Shown: positions 1-6,790, counted from the stretch's first letter. The stretch: 9,584 nucleotides of DNA from DATDFB01 sp036522835 (GCA_036522835.1 DATDFB010000096.1:1-9584); one strand, 5' to 3'. Notes: a model not told the origin generated them from the letters alone. Numbers and translations are program-made.

Positions 1-1
1 C

Positions 2-520
2 ACGGGCCGCGTGGAGATCCCTGCAGGCATCCGCGCGCTCGCCGCGGACGATGCCGTTCGCGGAACGACGGCGAAGGCCGCCCCTCGGGTGACGGTGACG
101 CCGTCGGCGACGGCCATCGACGACGTGCAGCCTCGGTTGCGCTGGAGCGACGCCGGCGCCGACGCATACGAGCCCGCGATTTACGAAGGCGACCGCGAGA
201 TCGCGCGCGGTCCTCGGCAACGCCAGACCTCGTGGCTCTGTCCGCGGCCGTTGGAGCGCGGGACGACGTATCGCTGGCAGGTGATCGCCGTGCGCGGGCG
301 GCAGACGTCGGTCATTCCCGCGCCCCCCGCGCCGCCGGCGGTCTTCCGCGTGATCGACGCCAAACAGCACGACGAGCTGCGCCGCGCCGCGGCCGAGCAT
401 CCGCATAACGATCTTCTCCTCGGCGTGCTCTCCGCGCGCGCCGGGCTCGTCGACCGTGCCCGCGAGCATCTCGCCCGCTACGCCGCGGCCACGCGCTCGC
501 CGGCGATCGACGTCCGATGA
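2..520 (+). CDS. C-terminal part of a protein with a fibronectin-like segment and a helical tail (5' end outside window)
   Basis: The frame is open from the left edge to TGA at 518-520, so only the C-terminal 172 or so residues are visible. A GTG at 11 could serve as a start, but I treat the gene as 5'-truncated because the residues before it read on without a stop. The middle portion has a beta-strand pattern like a fibronectin type III or Ig-type fold: QPRLRWSDAGADAYEPAIY, then TTYRWQVIAVRGR, then a proline-rich linker and FRVID. The last 55 residues are alanine/arginine-rich and helical (DELRRAAAEHPHNDLLLGVL, then VDRAREHLARYAAA) and resemble one TPR-like helix pair. The stop overlaps the ATG of the CHAT gene (ATGA, 517-520), so the two are probably translated together. 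I cannot assign a function. A membrane-anchored accessory or sensor protein for the CHAT partner is a guess, and the missing N-terminus would decide it. Confidence 0.72.
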   Translation, partial: TGRVEIPAGIRALAADDAVRGTTAKAAPRVTVTPSATAIDDVQPRLRWSDAGADAYEPAIYEGDREIARGPRQRQTSWLCPRPLERGTTYRWQVIAVRGRQTSVIPAPPAPPAVFRVIDAKQHDELRRAAAEHPHNDLLLGVLSARAGLVDRAREHLARYAAATRSPAIDVR

Positions 521-3500
521 CCACGCGCGCCGCCGCGGTCTCCGCGTTGATCGTCATCGCCCTGGCGGCGCCGGCGCGGGCCGATCAACGCGCCGCGGCG
601 CTCGCGCTGGCCGATTCCTTCGTGCGCGGGCTGGCCAGCGAGAACTTCGCCGGCATTCACGCGTTTGCGAACGATATCGATCGCCGCAGCTTCGTCCCTC
701 TCGTCAACGATCTCGAGTATTACGGCTGCGTGACCGTCCGCGGCTATCGCGTCGTCGAGCAAACGCCCATGACGGTGCAGTTGGACATCGACGCCACCGG
801 AATCAGCAACGGAGCGGCCCATCGCGAGAGCGCGCTGCCGTCGTCGTGGGTGCTCGAGGTCGACTGCGCCGGCGAGCGATGCCGGCTGCGGCGCGCGGAA
901 ACGGCCGAAGCGCGCGCGGCGAGGCTGCTCGTCCAGGCACCGCCGGATGATTTGCGCGCGGCCGAGCTCTGTCCCGAGCTCGATCGCGAGCGCTTCGTGC
1001 GCCAGCTCCTGGAACAATTCGACAAGTACTACGACGACAGCCCGCTCAAGCGCGACCCGAAGCGTCTCTACGCGTACGCTCTCCGCCTGGCTCGCGGGCC
1101 GGGGGACGGCCGCGCGCTGGAGTCGTCCGTCTGGTATTCGGCCTCGTGGGACGCCTGCCGGCACGGCCAGCATGCCGTCGGCCTCGAGTTGGCGCGCGCG
1201 TGCGTGGCCGCCGCGGAGGAGTCGGGAGATCCGGACCGGGTGGCTGCGGCGCATTTCCGTCTCGGCATCGTGCAGTGGATTATCGGAAGTGCCCGCGGCG
1301 ATGCGTTGCTGATCGATGCGGCGTGCCGCTCGCTGGAGAGGGGCGGCGCTTCGGTCGACGCTCTCGACGATCCGCGCATCGGCATCAAGAGCCTCTTCAT
1401 GGCGGCCTACGTTCATCGTACGCGGAGCAGGCTCCGCGACTTTCTGCTGATCGGCGACCGCGTCCATCAACTATCGCGGCGGTATCGCTACGGCCGCCTC
1501 GCGGCGTCGCAAGAGCTCGCCTTCGGCGACCTCGATGAGTCGAACCGCGATTGGCGGCTGGCGATCGCGCATTACCGCGCCGCCTACGACGAAGCGATGC
1601 GCGCGTTCGACCACGAGCAGGCCGCGCTCGCCCTCACCGGACTGGCCCTGGTCCACAGCCGCGGCGGCGACGCGGCGCAAGCCGCGGAGATGCTGCGCAA
1701 GGCCGACGAGTTTGCGGCAACCGCGCACTTCGAAACGGGATCGAGCATCCCGGAGATCTCGCTCGTGCTCGGGCACCTGCTCGAACAGGCCGGACGTCTC
1801 CAGGAGGCAGAACAGCGCTACGTCACGGCATGGAGCAAGGCGCACGAGGTGGCACCGTGGCGGATCGCCATCAACGCCACGACTCTCCTGGCCGGCTTTC
1901 GCCTCCGCCAGAAACATCCGGTCGACGCGCTCGCTCTCGCCGAGGAGGCGCTGGAGATCTACGCTCGCGATCCGATTCCCGACCTGGAGAGCTACACCTC
2001 GGACGCGCTGTTCGTGAAGGCAAAGGCCTTGCGGACTCTCGGCCGCAACGACGAGTCGCTGGCTGCCCTGCGAGCCGCCGTCGACGCCATTGACGATCTG
2101 CGCACCACCCTCGTCGCCGATCCGTTCTCGGCGGCCCACTTTCTCGATGACAAGAGCGAGATTTACGTCGCCGTCATCGCCGCGCTCATCGAGCGCGGGC
2201 GGGCGGCGGAGGCCTTCGACTACGCGGAACGGATGAAGGCGCGGGAGCTGATCGACATGCTGGCGCGCGGCGACGTCGACCGCGAGTCGATGCTCACGGC
2301 CCAGGAGAAGGAGGAGGAGCGCCGTTTGGCGCAGCGCCTGGCCGTGGCGAACAAAGAGGCGCTGCTCCACCCGCGCGACCGAGGCGCAAGCGCCGGCGTC
2401 GCCGCCGCGCGCCTGGCCCTCGAGCAGTTCGACGCGCGGACGGAGATCGCCCACCCCATGGCCAGGGTCGCCCATCCGCAGCGCGGCGGCGCCTCGCTCC
2501 CCGGCGCGCTCGGCGGCGGCGCGCTCGTGGAGTTCGTCGTCGGCGAGCGTCAGACCATCGTCTTCGCCGTCGCCCGCGGCAAGCTCACGGCCCGCGTCAT
2601 CCGCGTCTCCAAGGGCGAGCTCGCCGATCGCGTGGAGCGGCTTTCCCGCCGCATCGCGCAGCGCGACCTGCGCTGGACCGAGTCGGCATCCGATCTCTAC
2701 GCGCTGCTGCTCGCGCCGGTCGAGAGCTCGCTGCGCGGCAAGCCGCTGCTCTGCGTCGTGCCCGACGACGTCCTCTGGCGCGTCCCGTTTCATCTGCTGC
2801 GCCGCGGCGGCCGTGGATTGATCGAGCGGGCGGCCGTTTTCTACGCGCCGTCGCTGTCGATGCTGCGGATGCAGCCGCAGCGCGCCGCGCCGGCCGGGCC
2901 GCAAGAGGAGCTGCTCGCGTTCGGCAATCCCGCCGTCCGTCAAGGGACGGACGAGCGCGTGCGGGCCCTCGCGCGCGACGTGACGCTCGGCAATCTTCCC
3001 GAGGCCGAGTCGGAAGTGCGGAGAATCGCCTCGCTGTACGACGAGCGGAAGAGCCGCGTCTACGTTCGCGACGCGGCGCGCGAGGCGGTCTTCAAGCGCG
3101 AGGCCCCGCGCTTCCGCGTCGTCCACTTCGCGGCGCATGGGATTCTCGACGACCGCTCGCCGATGTACTCGGCCATCGTGCTCGCCGCGGGGCCCAACGA
3201 GGCGGACGACGGATTGCTCGAAGCGCGGGAGATTCTCGAGCTGCACATCCCCGCCGACCTGGCCGTCCTCGCCGCCTGCGACACGGCGCGCGGCGGCGTC
3301 GGCGCCGGAGAAGGGATGATCGGCATGTCGTGGGCCTTTCTCGTGGCCGGCTGCTCGACGACGGTCGTCAGCCAATGGGACGCCGACTCCCGCGCCACCG
3401 AGCCGCTGATGGTCGAGTTTCACCGGCGGCTGCGCGCCGGCGATTCGCCGGCCAGGGCCCTGCAGCGCGCACAGCTCGCCGTGAGCGCCAATCCTCGATA

Positions 3501-3612
3501 CCACGATCCGCGCTACTGGGCGCCGTTCATCGTCGTCGGCTCGGGGTACGCGGCGACGCCGCCGGAACGGAGCGTGCTTATCGAAGGCCATGGCCATCGA
3601 ACTGGGAATTGA
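517..3612 (+). CDS. Exported TPR-CHAT protein (caspase-like cysteine peptidase family)
   Basis: This is a 1031-residue protein. Residues 1-23 look like a Sec signal peptide: a short basic start, a hydrophobic stretch SALIVIALAAP, and a plausible cut after ARA. Residues 24-150 form an uncharacterised domain. Roughly 170-600 are repeated helix pairs of TPR type (for example ALALTGLALVHSRGGDAAQA, LVLGHLLEQAGRLQEAEQRY and ALFVKAKALRTLGRNDESLA). A charged, coiled-coil-prone stretch follows at about 590-650. The C-terminal CHAT domain (about 660-1020) carries the expected catalytic pair: His874 in HFAAHG and Cys921 in LAACDTA. It also has the later family signature GEGMIGMSWAFLVAGC followed by SQWDADSRAT, so it appears catalytically intact. 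CHAT is a clan CD, caspase-like fold; TPR-CHAT proteins usually cleave or sense a partner. The substrate is unknown. The start at 517 gives the signal peptide and an ATGA overlap with the upstream gene. The 3' end overlaps the NamZ-like gene by 23 bases. Export to the periplasm is inferred from the signal peptide. Confidence 0.9.
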   Translation: MTTRAAAVSALIVIALAAPARADQRAAALALADSFVRGLASENFAGIHAFANDIDRRSFVPLVNDLEYYGCVTVRGYRVVEQTPMTVQLDIDATGISNGAAHRESALPSSWVLEVDCAGERCRLRRAETAEARAARLLVQAPPDDLRAAELCPELDRERFVRQLLEQFDKYYDDSPLKRDPKRLYAYALRLARGPGDGRALESSVWYSASWDACRHGQHAVGLELARACVAAAEESGDPDRVAAAHFRLGIVQWIIGSARGDALLIDAACRSLERGGASVDALDDPRIGIKSLFMAAYVHRTRSRLRDFLLIGDRVHQLSRRYRYGRLAASQELAFGDLDESNRDWRLAIAHYRAAYDEAMRAFDHEQAALALTGLALVHSRGGDAAQAAEMLRKADEFAATAHFETGSSIPEISLVLGHLLEQAGRLQEAEQRYVTAWSKAHEVAPWRIAINATTLLAGFRLRQKHPVDALALAEEALEIYARDPIPDLESYTSDALFVKAKALRTLGRNDESLAALRAAVDAIDDLRTTLVADPFSAAHFLDDKSEIYVAVIAALIERGRAAEAFDYAERMKARELIDMLARGDVDRESMLTAQEKEEERRLAQRLAVANKEALLHPRDRGASAGVAAARLALEQFDARTEIAHPMARVAHPQRGGASLPGALGGGALVEFVVGERQTIVFAVARGKLTARVIRVSKGELADRVERLSRRIAQRDLRWTESASDLYALLLAPVESSLRGKPLLCVVPDDVLWRVPFHLLRRGGRGLIERAAVFYAPSLSMLRMQPQRAAPAGPQEELLAFGNPAVRQGTDERVRALARDVTLGNLPEAESEVRRIASLYDERKSRVYVRDAAREAVFKREAPRFRVVHFAAHGILDDRSPMYSAIVLAAGPNEADDGLLEAREILELHIPADLAVLAACDTARGGVGAGEGMIGMSWAFLVAGCSTTVVSQWDADSRATEPLMVEFHRRLRAGDSPARALQRAQLAVSANPRYHDPRYWAPFIVVGSGYAATPPERSVLIEGHGHRTGN

Positions 3613-4795
3613 CCGCCTCCTCTCCGAGCGCAGCCTTGCCGGACAACGCGTCGGACTGCTCACCAACTACGCGAGCTTCACCTCCGAGGACGTCCGCACC
3701 GTCGACGCCGTGCTCGCCGCCGGGCCGCGCTCGCTCGCGATCTTCGGCCCGGAGCACGGCTTCTGGGGCGAAGTGCAGTACATGGAAGAAGGGGCCACCA
3801 CGCGCTACCGCGAAGTGCCGGTGCTCTCGATGTACGGCGGCGACTCGGGGCACAACCTCTTCCCGCAGCCGGCCGACATCGCCGCGCTCGACGTCCTCGT
3901 CGTCGACCTGCAGGACGTCGGCGCGCGCTACTACACCTTCTACGCCTCGATGGCGAACTGCATGTTCGTCGCCGCCGCCGTCGGCACGCCCGTCATCGTG
4001 CTCGACCGCCCCAATCCGATCAACGGCATCACCGTCGAAGGGCCGCGCCTGCGCACGCCGTTCATCAGCTTCGTCGGGCAGTATCCGATCCCGAACCGCC
4101 ACGGCCTGACCATCGGCGAGATGGCCGTGTTTCTCAACGAGACGCAGCGCATCGGCTGCGATCTCACCGTCGTCTGGATGCGCGGCTGGCGCCGCGATCA
4201 GTGGTGGGAGGACACGGGACTGCATTGGACAAATCCGTCGCCGAACATCGCCCACGTGGAGACGACGGTGGTTTATCCCGGCATGTGCCTGCTCGAAGGG
4301 ACGCAGCTCAGCGAGGCGCGCGGCACGACCCGGCCGTTTGAGTCCGCCGGCGCGCCGTGGCTCGATGCCTTCGCTCTGACCGACGCGCTCGCGGCCCTCG
4401 ATCTTCCCGGCATCGCCTTCACGCCCTTCGTCTTCCTACCGCAGTTCGAAAAACACGCCGGCCGGCTCTGTCACGGCACGCGCCTCGTCGTCACGGACCG
4501 CGAGGCCGTGCGGCCGCTCGACGTGGCCGCGTGGGTGATCAAGATCGCGCGCGATCAGAGGCCGGAGCAGTTCCGCTGGCGCGAGACGTTGTACGAGTTC
4601 GCCAACTGCGCGGCCATCGACACGCTCACCGCCGGCGTCCGATTCCGTTCCATCATCGACACCGGCGGCGACTTGCCGCCGCTGCTCGACCGCTGGCGCG
4701 AAGAGGCCGCGGAGTTCGCCGAGGAGAAGCGCGAATTCGAGCACGACGGCTACGCCGGCGGGAACGGCTCGGTGGCCACACTGCGCCGGATGTAA
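3590..4795 (+). CDS. namZ: DUF1343 / NamZ-type exo-beta-N-acetylmuramidase (GH171 family)
   Basis: A 401-residue protein that matches the DUF1343 family along its whole length. Visible landmarks are GIDRLL and GQRVGLLTN near the N-terminus, FGPEHGFWGE (Glu55 in the PEHG motif), VVDLQDVGARYYTFYASM, VLDRPNPINGITVEGP, SFVGQYPIPNRHGLTIGEMA, TNPSPNIAHVETTVVYPG, LLEGTQLSEARGTTRPFE and AGAPWLDAF. Characterised members release N-acetylmuramic acid from the non-reducing end of peptidoglycan fragments, in cell-wall turnover and recycling. Length is normal for the catalytic unit, but no signal peptide is seen: conserved sequence begins within four residues of the Met, and the codons upstream are not hydrophobic. 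A cytoplasmic form or non-classical export is therefore implied. The ATG at 3590 lies inside the end of the CHAT gene with a GAAGG just upstream (3583-3587), which supports translational coupling. The C-terminal dozen residues look like a lineage-specific tail. The symbol is by family resemblance; activity is inferred. Confidence 0.88.
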   Translation: MAIELGIDRLLSERSLAGQRVGLLTNYASFTSEDVRTVDAVLAAGPRSLAIFGPEHGFWGEVQYMEEGATTRYREVPVLSMYGGDSGHNLFPQPADIAALDVLVVDLQDVGARYYTFYASMANCMFVAAAVGTPVIVLDRPNPINGITVEGPRLRTPFISFVGQYPIPNRHGLTIGEMAVFLNETQRIGCDLTVVWMRGWRRDQWWEDTGLHWTNPSPNIAHVETTVVYPGMCLLEGTQLSEARGTTRPFESAGAPWLDAFALTDALAALDLPGIAFTPFVFLPQFEKHAGRLCHGTRLVVTDREAVRPLDVAAWVIKIARDQRPEQFRWRETLYEFANCAAIDTLTAGVRFRSIIDTGGDLPPLLDRWREEAAEFAEEKREFEHDGYAGGNGSVATLRRM

Positions 4796-4885
4796 TGGCG
4801 TAGCCGGACGGCCGCGGCGGCGCTCATCGCGCCTCCACAATGACAATACCGCCTGGCGGCGCAATGCGCCCGCAATGATGAAATT

Positions 4886-4908
4886 GCCGCTCGCGCCATA
4901 AGAGCGGC
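4886..4908. repeat. 7-bp perfect inverted repeat (stem-loop) downstream of the NamZ-like gene
   Basis: GCCGCTC at 4886-4892 pairs with GAGCGGC at 4902-4908 around a nine-base loop. A T-G pair could extend the stem by one. It is followed by GCGCGC and only a short TTT, so it is a poor intrinsic terminator. It could still be a 3'-end or processing structure of the upstream transcript, or part of the leader of the next one. Confidence 0.4.
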
Positions 4909-5144
4909 GCGCGCTTTCTATAAGGGCGCTTCATTGAGCATCCCCTCAATACAGACGCGCGGCAATTGCGCATATTGCTATTGGCCGATCAATTAATTTG
5001 CACGCTTCACTGTGGAATGAAGCATGCACGGCCATGCGCCCGTCCCGCAGAAGAGAGATGGAGTAGGAAGGAGGCGCCCCTTGAGATGACGTTCGTGCCG
5101 TCTTGCATTACATTCGCTTTCTCCATCACCCGCTCGGAACTCTG

Positions 5145-5152
5145 AAGGAGGA
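5145..5152 (+). promoter_or_regulatory. Strong Shine-Dalgarno for the cysteine-rich protein gene
   Basis: AAGGAGGA lies just upstream of the ATG at 5156, with four bases between GGAGG and the start codon. It is a near-complete match to the anti-Shine-Dalgarno and fixes the start of the cysteine-rich protein. It is the strongest ribosome binding site in the window, suggesting high expression. A short in-frame TGA (5143-5145) of a possible leader ORF touches its first base. Confidence 0.8.
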
Positions 5153-5155
5153 CCA

Positions 5156-5653
5156 ATGTCCAAGTGTAGGATTCCTCTGCTCTTCGTGTGTTCGATCGTG
5201 GCCGTCCTCGCCTTCGCCGCCACCGCCGGCGCGCAGGACTGCTCCACGTATTGCGATCCCTACTTCTCCTACTGCTCCGACTACTGCCAGCGCTGCGTGT
5301 GGTACACCATGGACGGCTGCGGCGAGTACGAGGACAGCTCCTGCGGCGGCCGTTTCGGCAACGGCCCCTGCATCCCCGACAACTGCACGCCGAACTGGCA
5401 GGAAACCTCGCGCGTGACGCAGGGAACGTACGACGGCGTCTCCTGGAACTCCTGCAACCATCACCTCGTGCAGTGGGTCACGCTCGTCGACCAGAACGCC
5501 TGCAATCAGAACGAGTCGTATCAGACCTACCACTATTGCGACGACGTGATCGACGACTGGAAGAACGGCGGGTTCTACCCCTCCTGCTGCAACGGCTACG
5601 GGGAGAACGGCACGTATCTCACCTGCAACGGCTACCACAACTGCACCGGCTGA
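5156..5653 (+). CDS. Exported cysteine-rich protein of unknown function
   Basis: A 165-residue protein I do not recognise as a named family. Residues 1-26 form a clear Sec signal peptide (SKCRIPLLF, a hydrophobic core through VAVLAFAATA, and a plausible cut at AGA|Q). No lipobox is seen; Cys4 and Cys12 fall inside the signal. The mature part of about 139 residues holds 16 cysteines, at 29, 33, 40, 44, 47, 55, 63, 72, 77, 100, 116, 128, 144, 145, 157 and 163. That is an even number, enough for eight disulphides. The first half is densest, with C-x3-C-x6-C-x3-C-x2-C at 29-47. Tyr, Asn, Gly and aromatic residues are also abundant, and Lys is nearly absent. This suggests a small, disulphide-stapled extracytoplasmic protein; metal binding is an alternative, though no His/Cys motif of a known metalloprotein stands out. 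It is preceded by a strong Shine-Dalgarno. A DsbA-like oxidoreductase follows 61 bases downstream on the same strand, which fits an oxidised exported product. Confidence 0.85.
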   Translation: MSKCRIPLLFVCSIVAVLAFAATAGAQDCSTYCDPYFSYCSDYCQRCVWYTMDGCGEYEDSSCGGRFGNGPCIPDNCTPNWQETSRVTQGTYDGVSWNSCNHHLVQWVTLVDQNACNQNESYQTYHYCDDVIDDWKNGGFYPSCCNGYGENGTYLTCNGYHNCTG

Positions 5654-5664
5654 CGCAGTCACAA

Positions 5665-5693
5665 GGCGGCGCCGGTGTCAGTCCGGCGCCGCC
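5665..5693 (+). terminator. Perfect 11-bp intercistronic hairpin (terminator or attenuator-like, no T-run)
   Basis: GGCGGCGCCGG at 5665-5675 pairs perfectly with CCGGCGCCGCC at 5683-5693 around the loop TGTCAGT. It begins 11 bases after the stop of the cysteine-rich gene and ends 21 bases before the oxidoreductase ATG. No T-tract follows (GTCATAGAAA), so classical intrinsic termination is unlikely. Partial termination, or protection of the upstream mRNA from 3' exonucleases, would let the cysteine-rich protein be made in excess over the enzyme; that role is inferred. Confidence 0.7.
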
Positions 5694-5714
5694 GTCATAG
5701 AAAGGGGACGACAG

Positions 5715-6752
5715 ATGCGAAGGATTCTTTCGACGATGTTGACGCTGCTGGCCGCGAGCGCGCTTTTTGCCGGTGAGACGGCGAAGCCGGCGGCGACGAT
5801 TGGAAAAACCGCCGTGTCGCAGGAGGAGCTCGACCAGGCCGTCGGCGCGAAGCTGCTGCGGCTCCACACCGAGGAGTACAACATCCGCCGGGGCGTGCTC
5901 GAGGACTTGATCGCCACGAAACTGATCGACGCCGAGGCGGCCCGCCGGCACGTCACGGCCGAGGAGCTGCTGAAGACGGAAGTCGACGGCAAGATCGCCG
6001 TTCCCACCGCGACGGAGATCGAGCCGATTTACGACGGCGTCGCCGAGCGCTATCCCGGCATGACCAAGGATCAGGCCATGACCGAGATCGCCGAGTCGAT
6101 GCGCCGCAAGCGCATCGCCGTCCGCCGCGCCGAGTTCGTCAAGGAGCTGCGCGCCGCCGCCGGCGTGCGCGTCAATCTGCAGCCGCCGCGCGCGCAAGTG
6201 GCGGCCACCGGTCCGGCCCGCGGCAACGCCAACGCCCCCGTCACCATCGTCGAGTTCTCGGACTTCGAGTGTCCGTTCTGCGGCCGCGCCGTGGAGACGC
6301 TGCAGCAGATCGAGAAGACGTACGGCGACCGCGTGCGCATCGTCTTTCGCGATTACCCGCTGATCATCCACCGCACCGCCAAGCGCGCCGCCGAGGCCGC
6401 GCACTGCGCCGATGAGCAGGGGAAATTCTGGCCGATGCACGACCGCCTCTTCTCCAAGGGCGGCCCGATCACCGACAACGACATCACCCGCTTCGCGCTG
6501 ATGGAAAAGCTCGATCAGCCCGCCTTCGAGAACTGCCTCGCCTCCGGCAAGTACAAGGATGCGTGGAAGCCGTCGGCCGACGACGGCGCGCGCGTCGGCG
6601 TCACCAGCACGCCGACCTTCTTCGTGAACGGCCGGATGATCGTCGGCGCGCCGCCGATCGAGGCCTTCACCCGCATCATCGACGACGAGCTCGCGAACAC
6701 CGCGACGCCGCGGCCGGCAAACGCCGTGGCCGCCAAGCTGACCGAGCCGTAG
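5715..6752 (+). CDS. Exported DsbA-family thiol-disulphide oxidoreductase with SurA-N-like N-terminal segment
   Basis: A 345-residue protein. Residues 1-20 are a Sec-type signal peptide (RRILSTMLTLLAASALFA). About 27-140 are helical and resemble the N-terminal part of SurA/PpiC-type chaperones: IGKTAVSQEELDQAV, then VLEDLIATKLIDAEAARR, then several charged helices. No peptidyl-prolyl isomerase domain is visible. About 165-335 form a thioredoxin-fold DsbA-like domain: NANAPVTIVEFSDFE, the active site C186-P-F-C189, the helical insert AAEAAHCADEQGKFWPMHDR, and VTSTPTFFVNG with the presumed cis-proline at Pro300. It would oxidise or isomerise disulphides in exported proteins, using the N-terminal region to hold unfolded clients. 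The start is supported by AAAGGGGA (5701-5708), with seven bases from the G-run to ATG. It sits 61 bases after the cysteine-rich gene with a hairpin between, so co-transcription is likely. Whether it is an oxidase or an isomerase cannot be told from sequence. Confidence 0.9.
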   Translation: MRRILSTMLTLLAASALFAGETAKPAATIGKTAVSQEELDQAVGAKLLRLHTEEYNIRRGVLEDLIATKLIDAEAARRHVTAEELLKTEVDGKIAVPTATEIEPIYDGVAERYPGMTKDQAMTEIAESMRRKRIAVRRAEFVKELRAAAGVRVNLQPPRAQVAATGPARGNANAPVTIVEFSDFECPFCGRAVETLQQIEKTYGDRVRIVFRDYPLIIHRTAKRAAEAAHCADEQGKFWPMHDRLFSKGGPITDNDITRFALMEKLDQPAFENCLASGKYKDAWKPSADDGARVGVTSTPTFFVNGRMIVGAPPIEAFTRIIDDELANTATPRPANAVAAKLTEP

Positions 6753-6758
6753 TCAAAC

Positions 6759-6790
6759 CGCCGCCGGGGAGTGAGCCCTCCTCGGCGGCG
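6759..6790 (+). terminator. 13-bp GC-rich hairpin after the oxidoreductase gene
   Basis: CGCCGCCGGGGAG at 6759-6771 pairs with CTCCTCGGCGGCG at 6778-6790 around the six-base loop TGAGCC. All positions match apart from one G-T wobble. It starts seven bases past the stop. No T-run follows, so it is a non-canonical terminator or 3'-end stabiliser, but its position directly after a stop and its stem strength support a transcript-end role. Confidence 0.65.

Larger units (their letters stand above)
4796..5155. other. Intergenic region, lower GC, with small dyads; likely transcription-unit boundary
   Basis: No convincing gene lies in these 360 bases. The stretch from about 4835 to 5030 is markedly richer in A+T than the coding DNA on either side. 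It contains many CAAT/ATTG words and several short inverted repeats: GGCGC/GCGCC at 4819-4833, GCAAT/ATTGC at 4872-4887, GCCGCTC/GAGCGGC at 4886-4908, ATTGAG/CTCAAT at 4933-4950, and the palindrome GCAATTGC at 4962-4969. The A+T-rich patch at about 4962-5000 is the most likely promoter zone for the downstream pair, but I see no clean -35/-10 match. There is no hairpin plus T-run terminator for the NamZ-like gene. From about 5060 the sequence is purine-rich and contains a Shine-Dalgarno-like GGAAGGAGG (5066-5074), the first of two in this leader. Confidence 0.5.

Noticed and set aside
517..3612. CHAT gene as part of a type III-E CRISPR, gasdermin or other known defence system
   Set aside because: No CRISPR array, Cas protein, gasdermin or other cytoplasmic effector is present in the window, and the signal peptide argues for an extracytoplasmic role.
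1471..3666. 731-codon minus-strand ORF opposite the CHAT gene
   Set aside because: It is rich in Arg, Ala, Asp and Gly with no recognisable motif, lies antisense to a clear TPR-CHAT gene, and is the kind of long open frame high-GC DNA gives by codon bias.
3330..4109. 259-codon + strand ORF bridging the CHAT and NamZ-like genes
   Set aside because: It is an alternate frame over two well-supported genes, dominated by Ser/Arg/Thr/Pro low-complexity sequence.
4875..4901. Eight-codon ORF (MMKLPLAP) in the intergenic region
   Set aside because: It has no Shine-Dalgarno and is too short to distinguish from chance; its end overlaps a stem-loop.
5017..5145. 42-codon ORF ending just before the Cys-rich gene
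   Set aside because: There is no Shine-Dalgarno before its first ATG and no recognisable sequence; only the internal ATG at 5086 has a possible ribosome site, reported as a weak finding.
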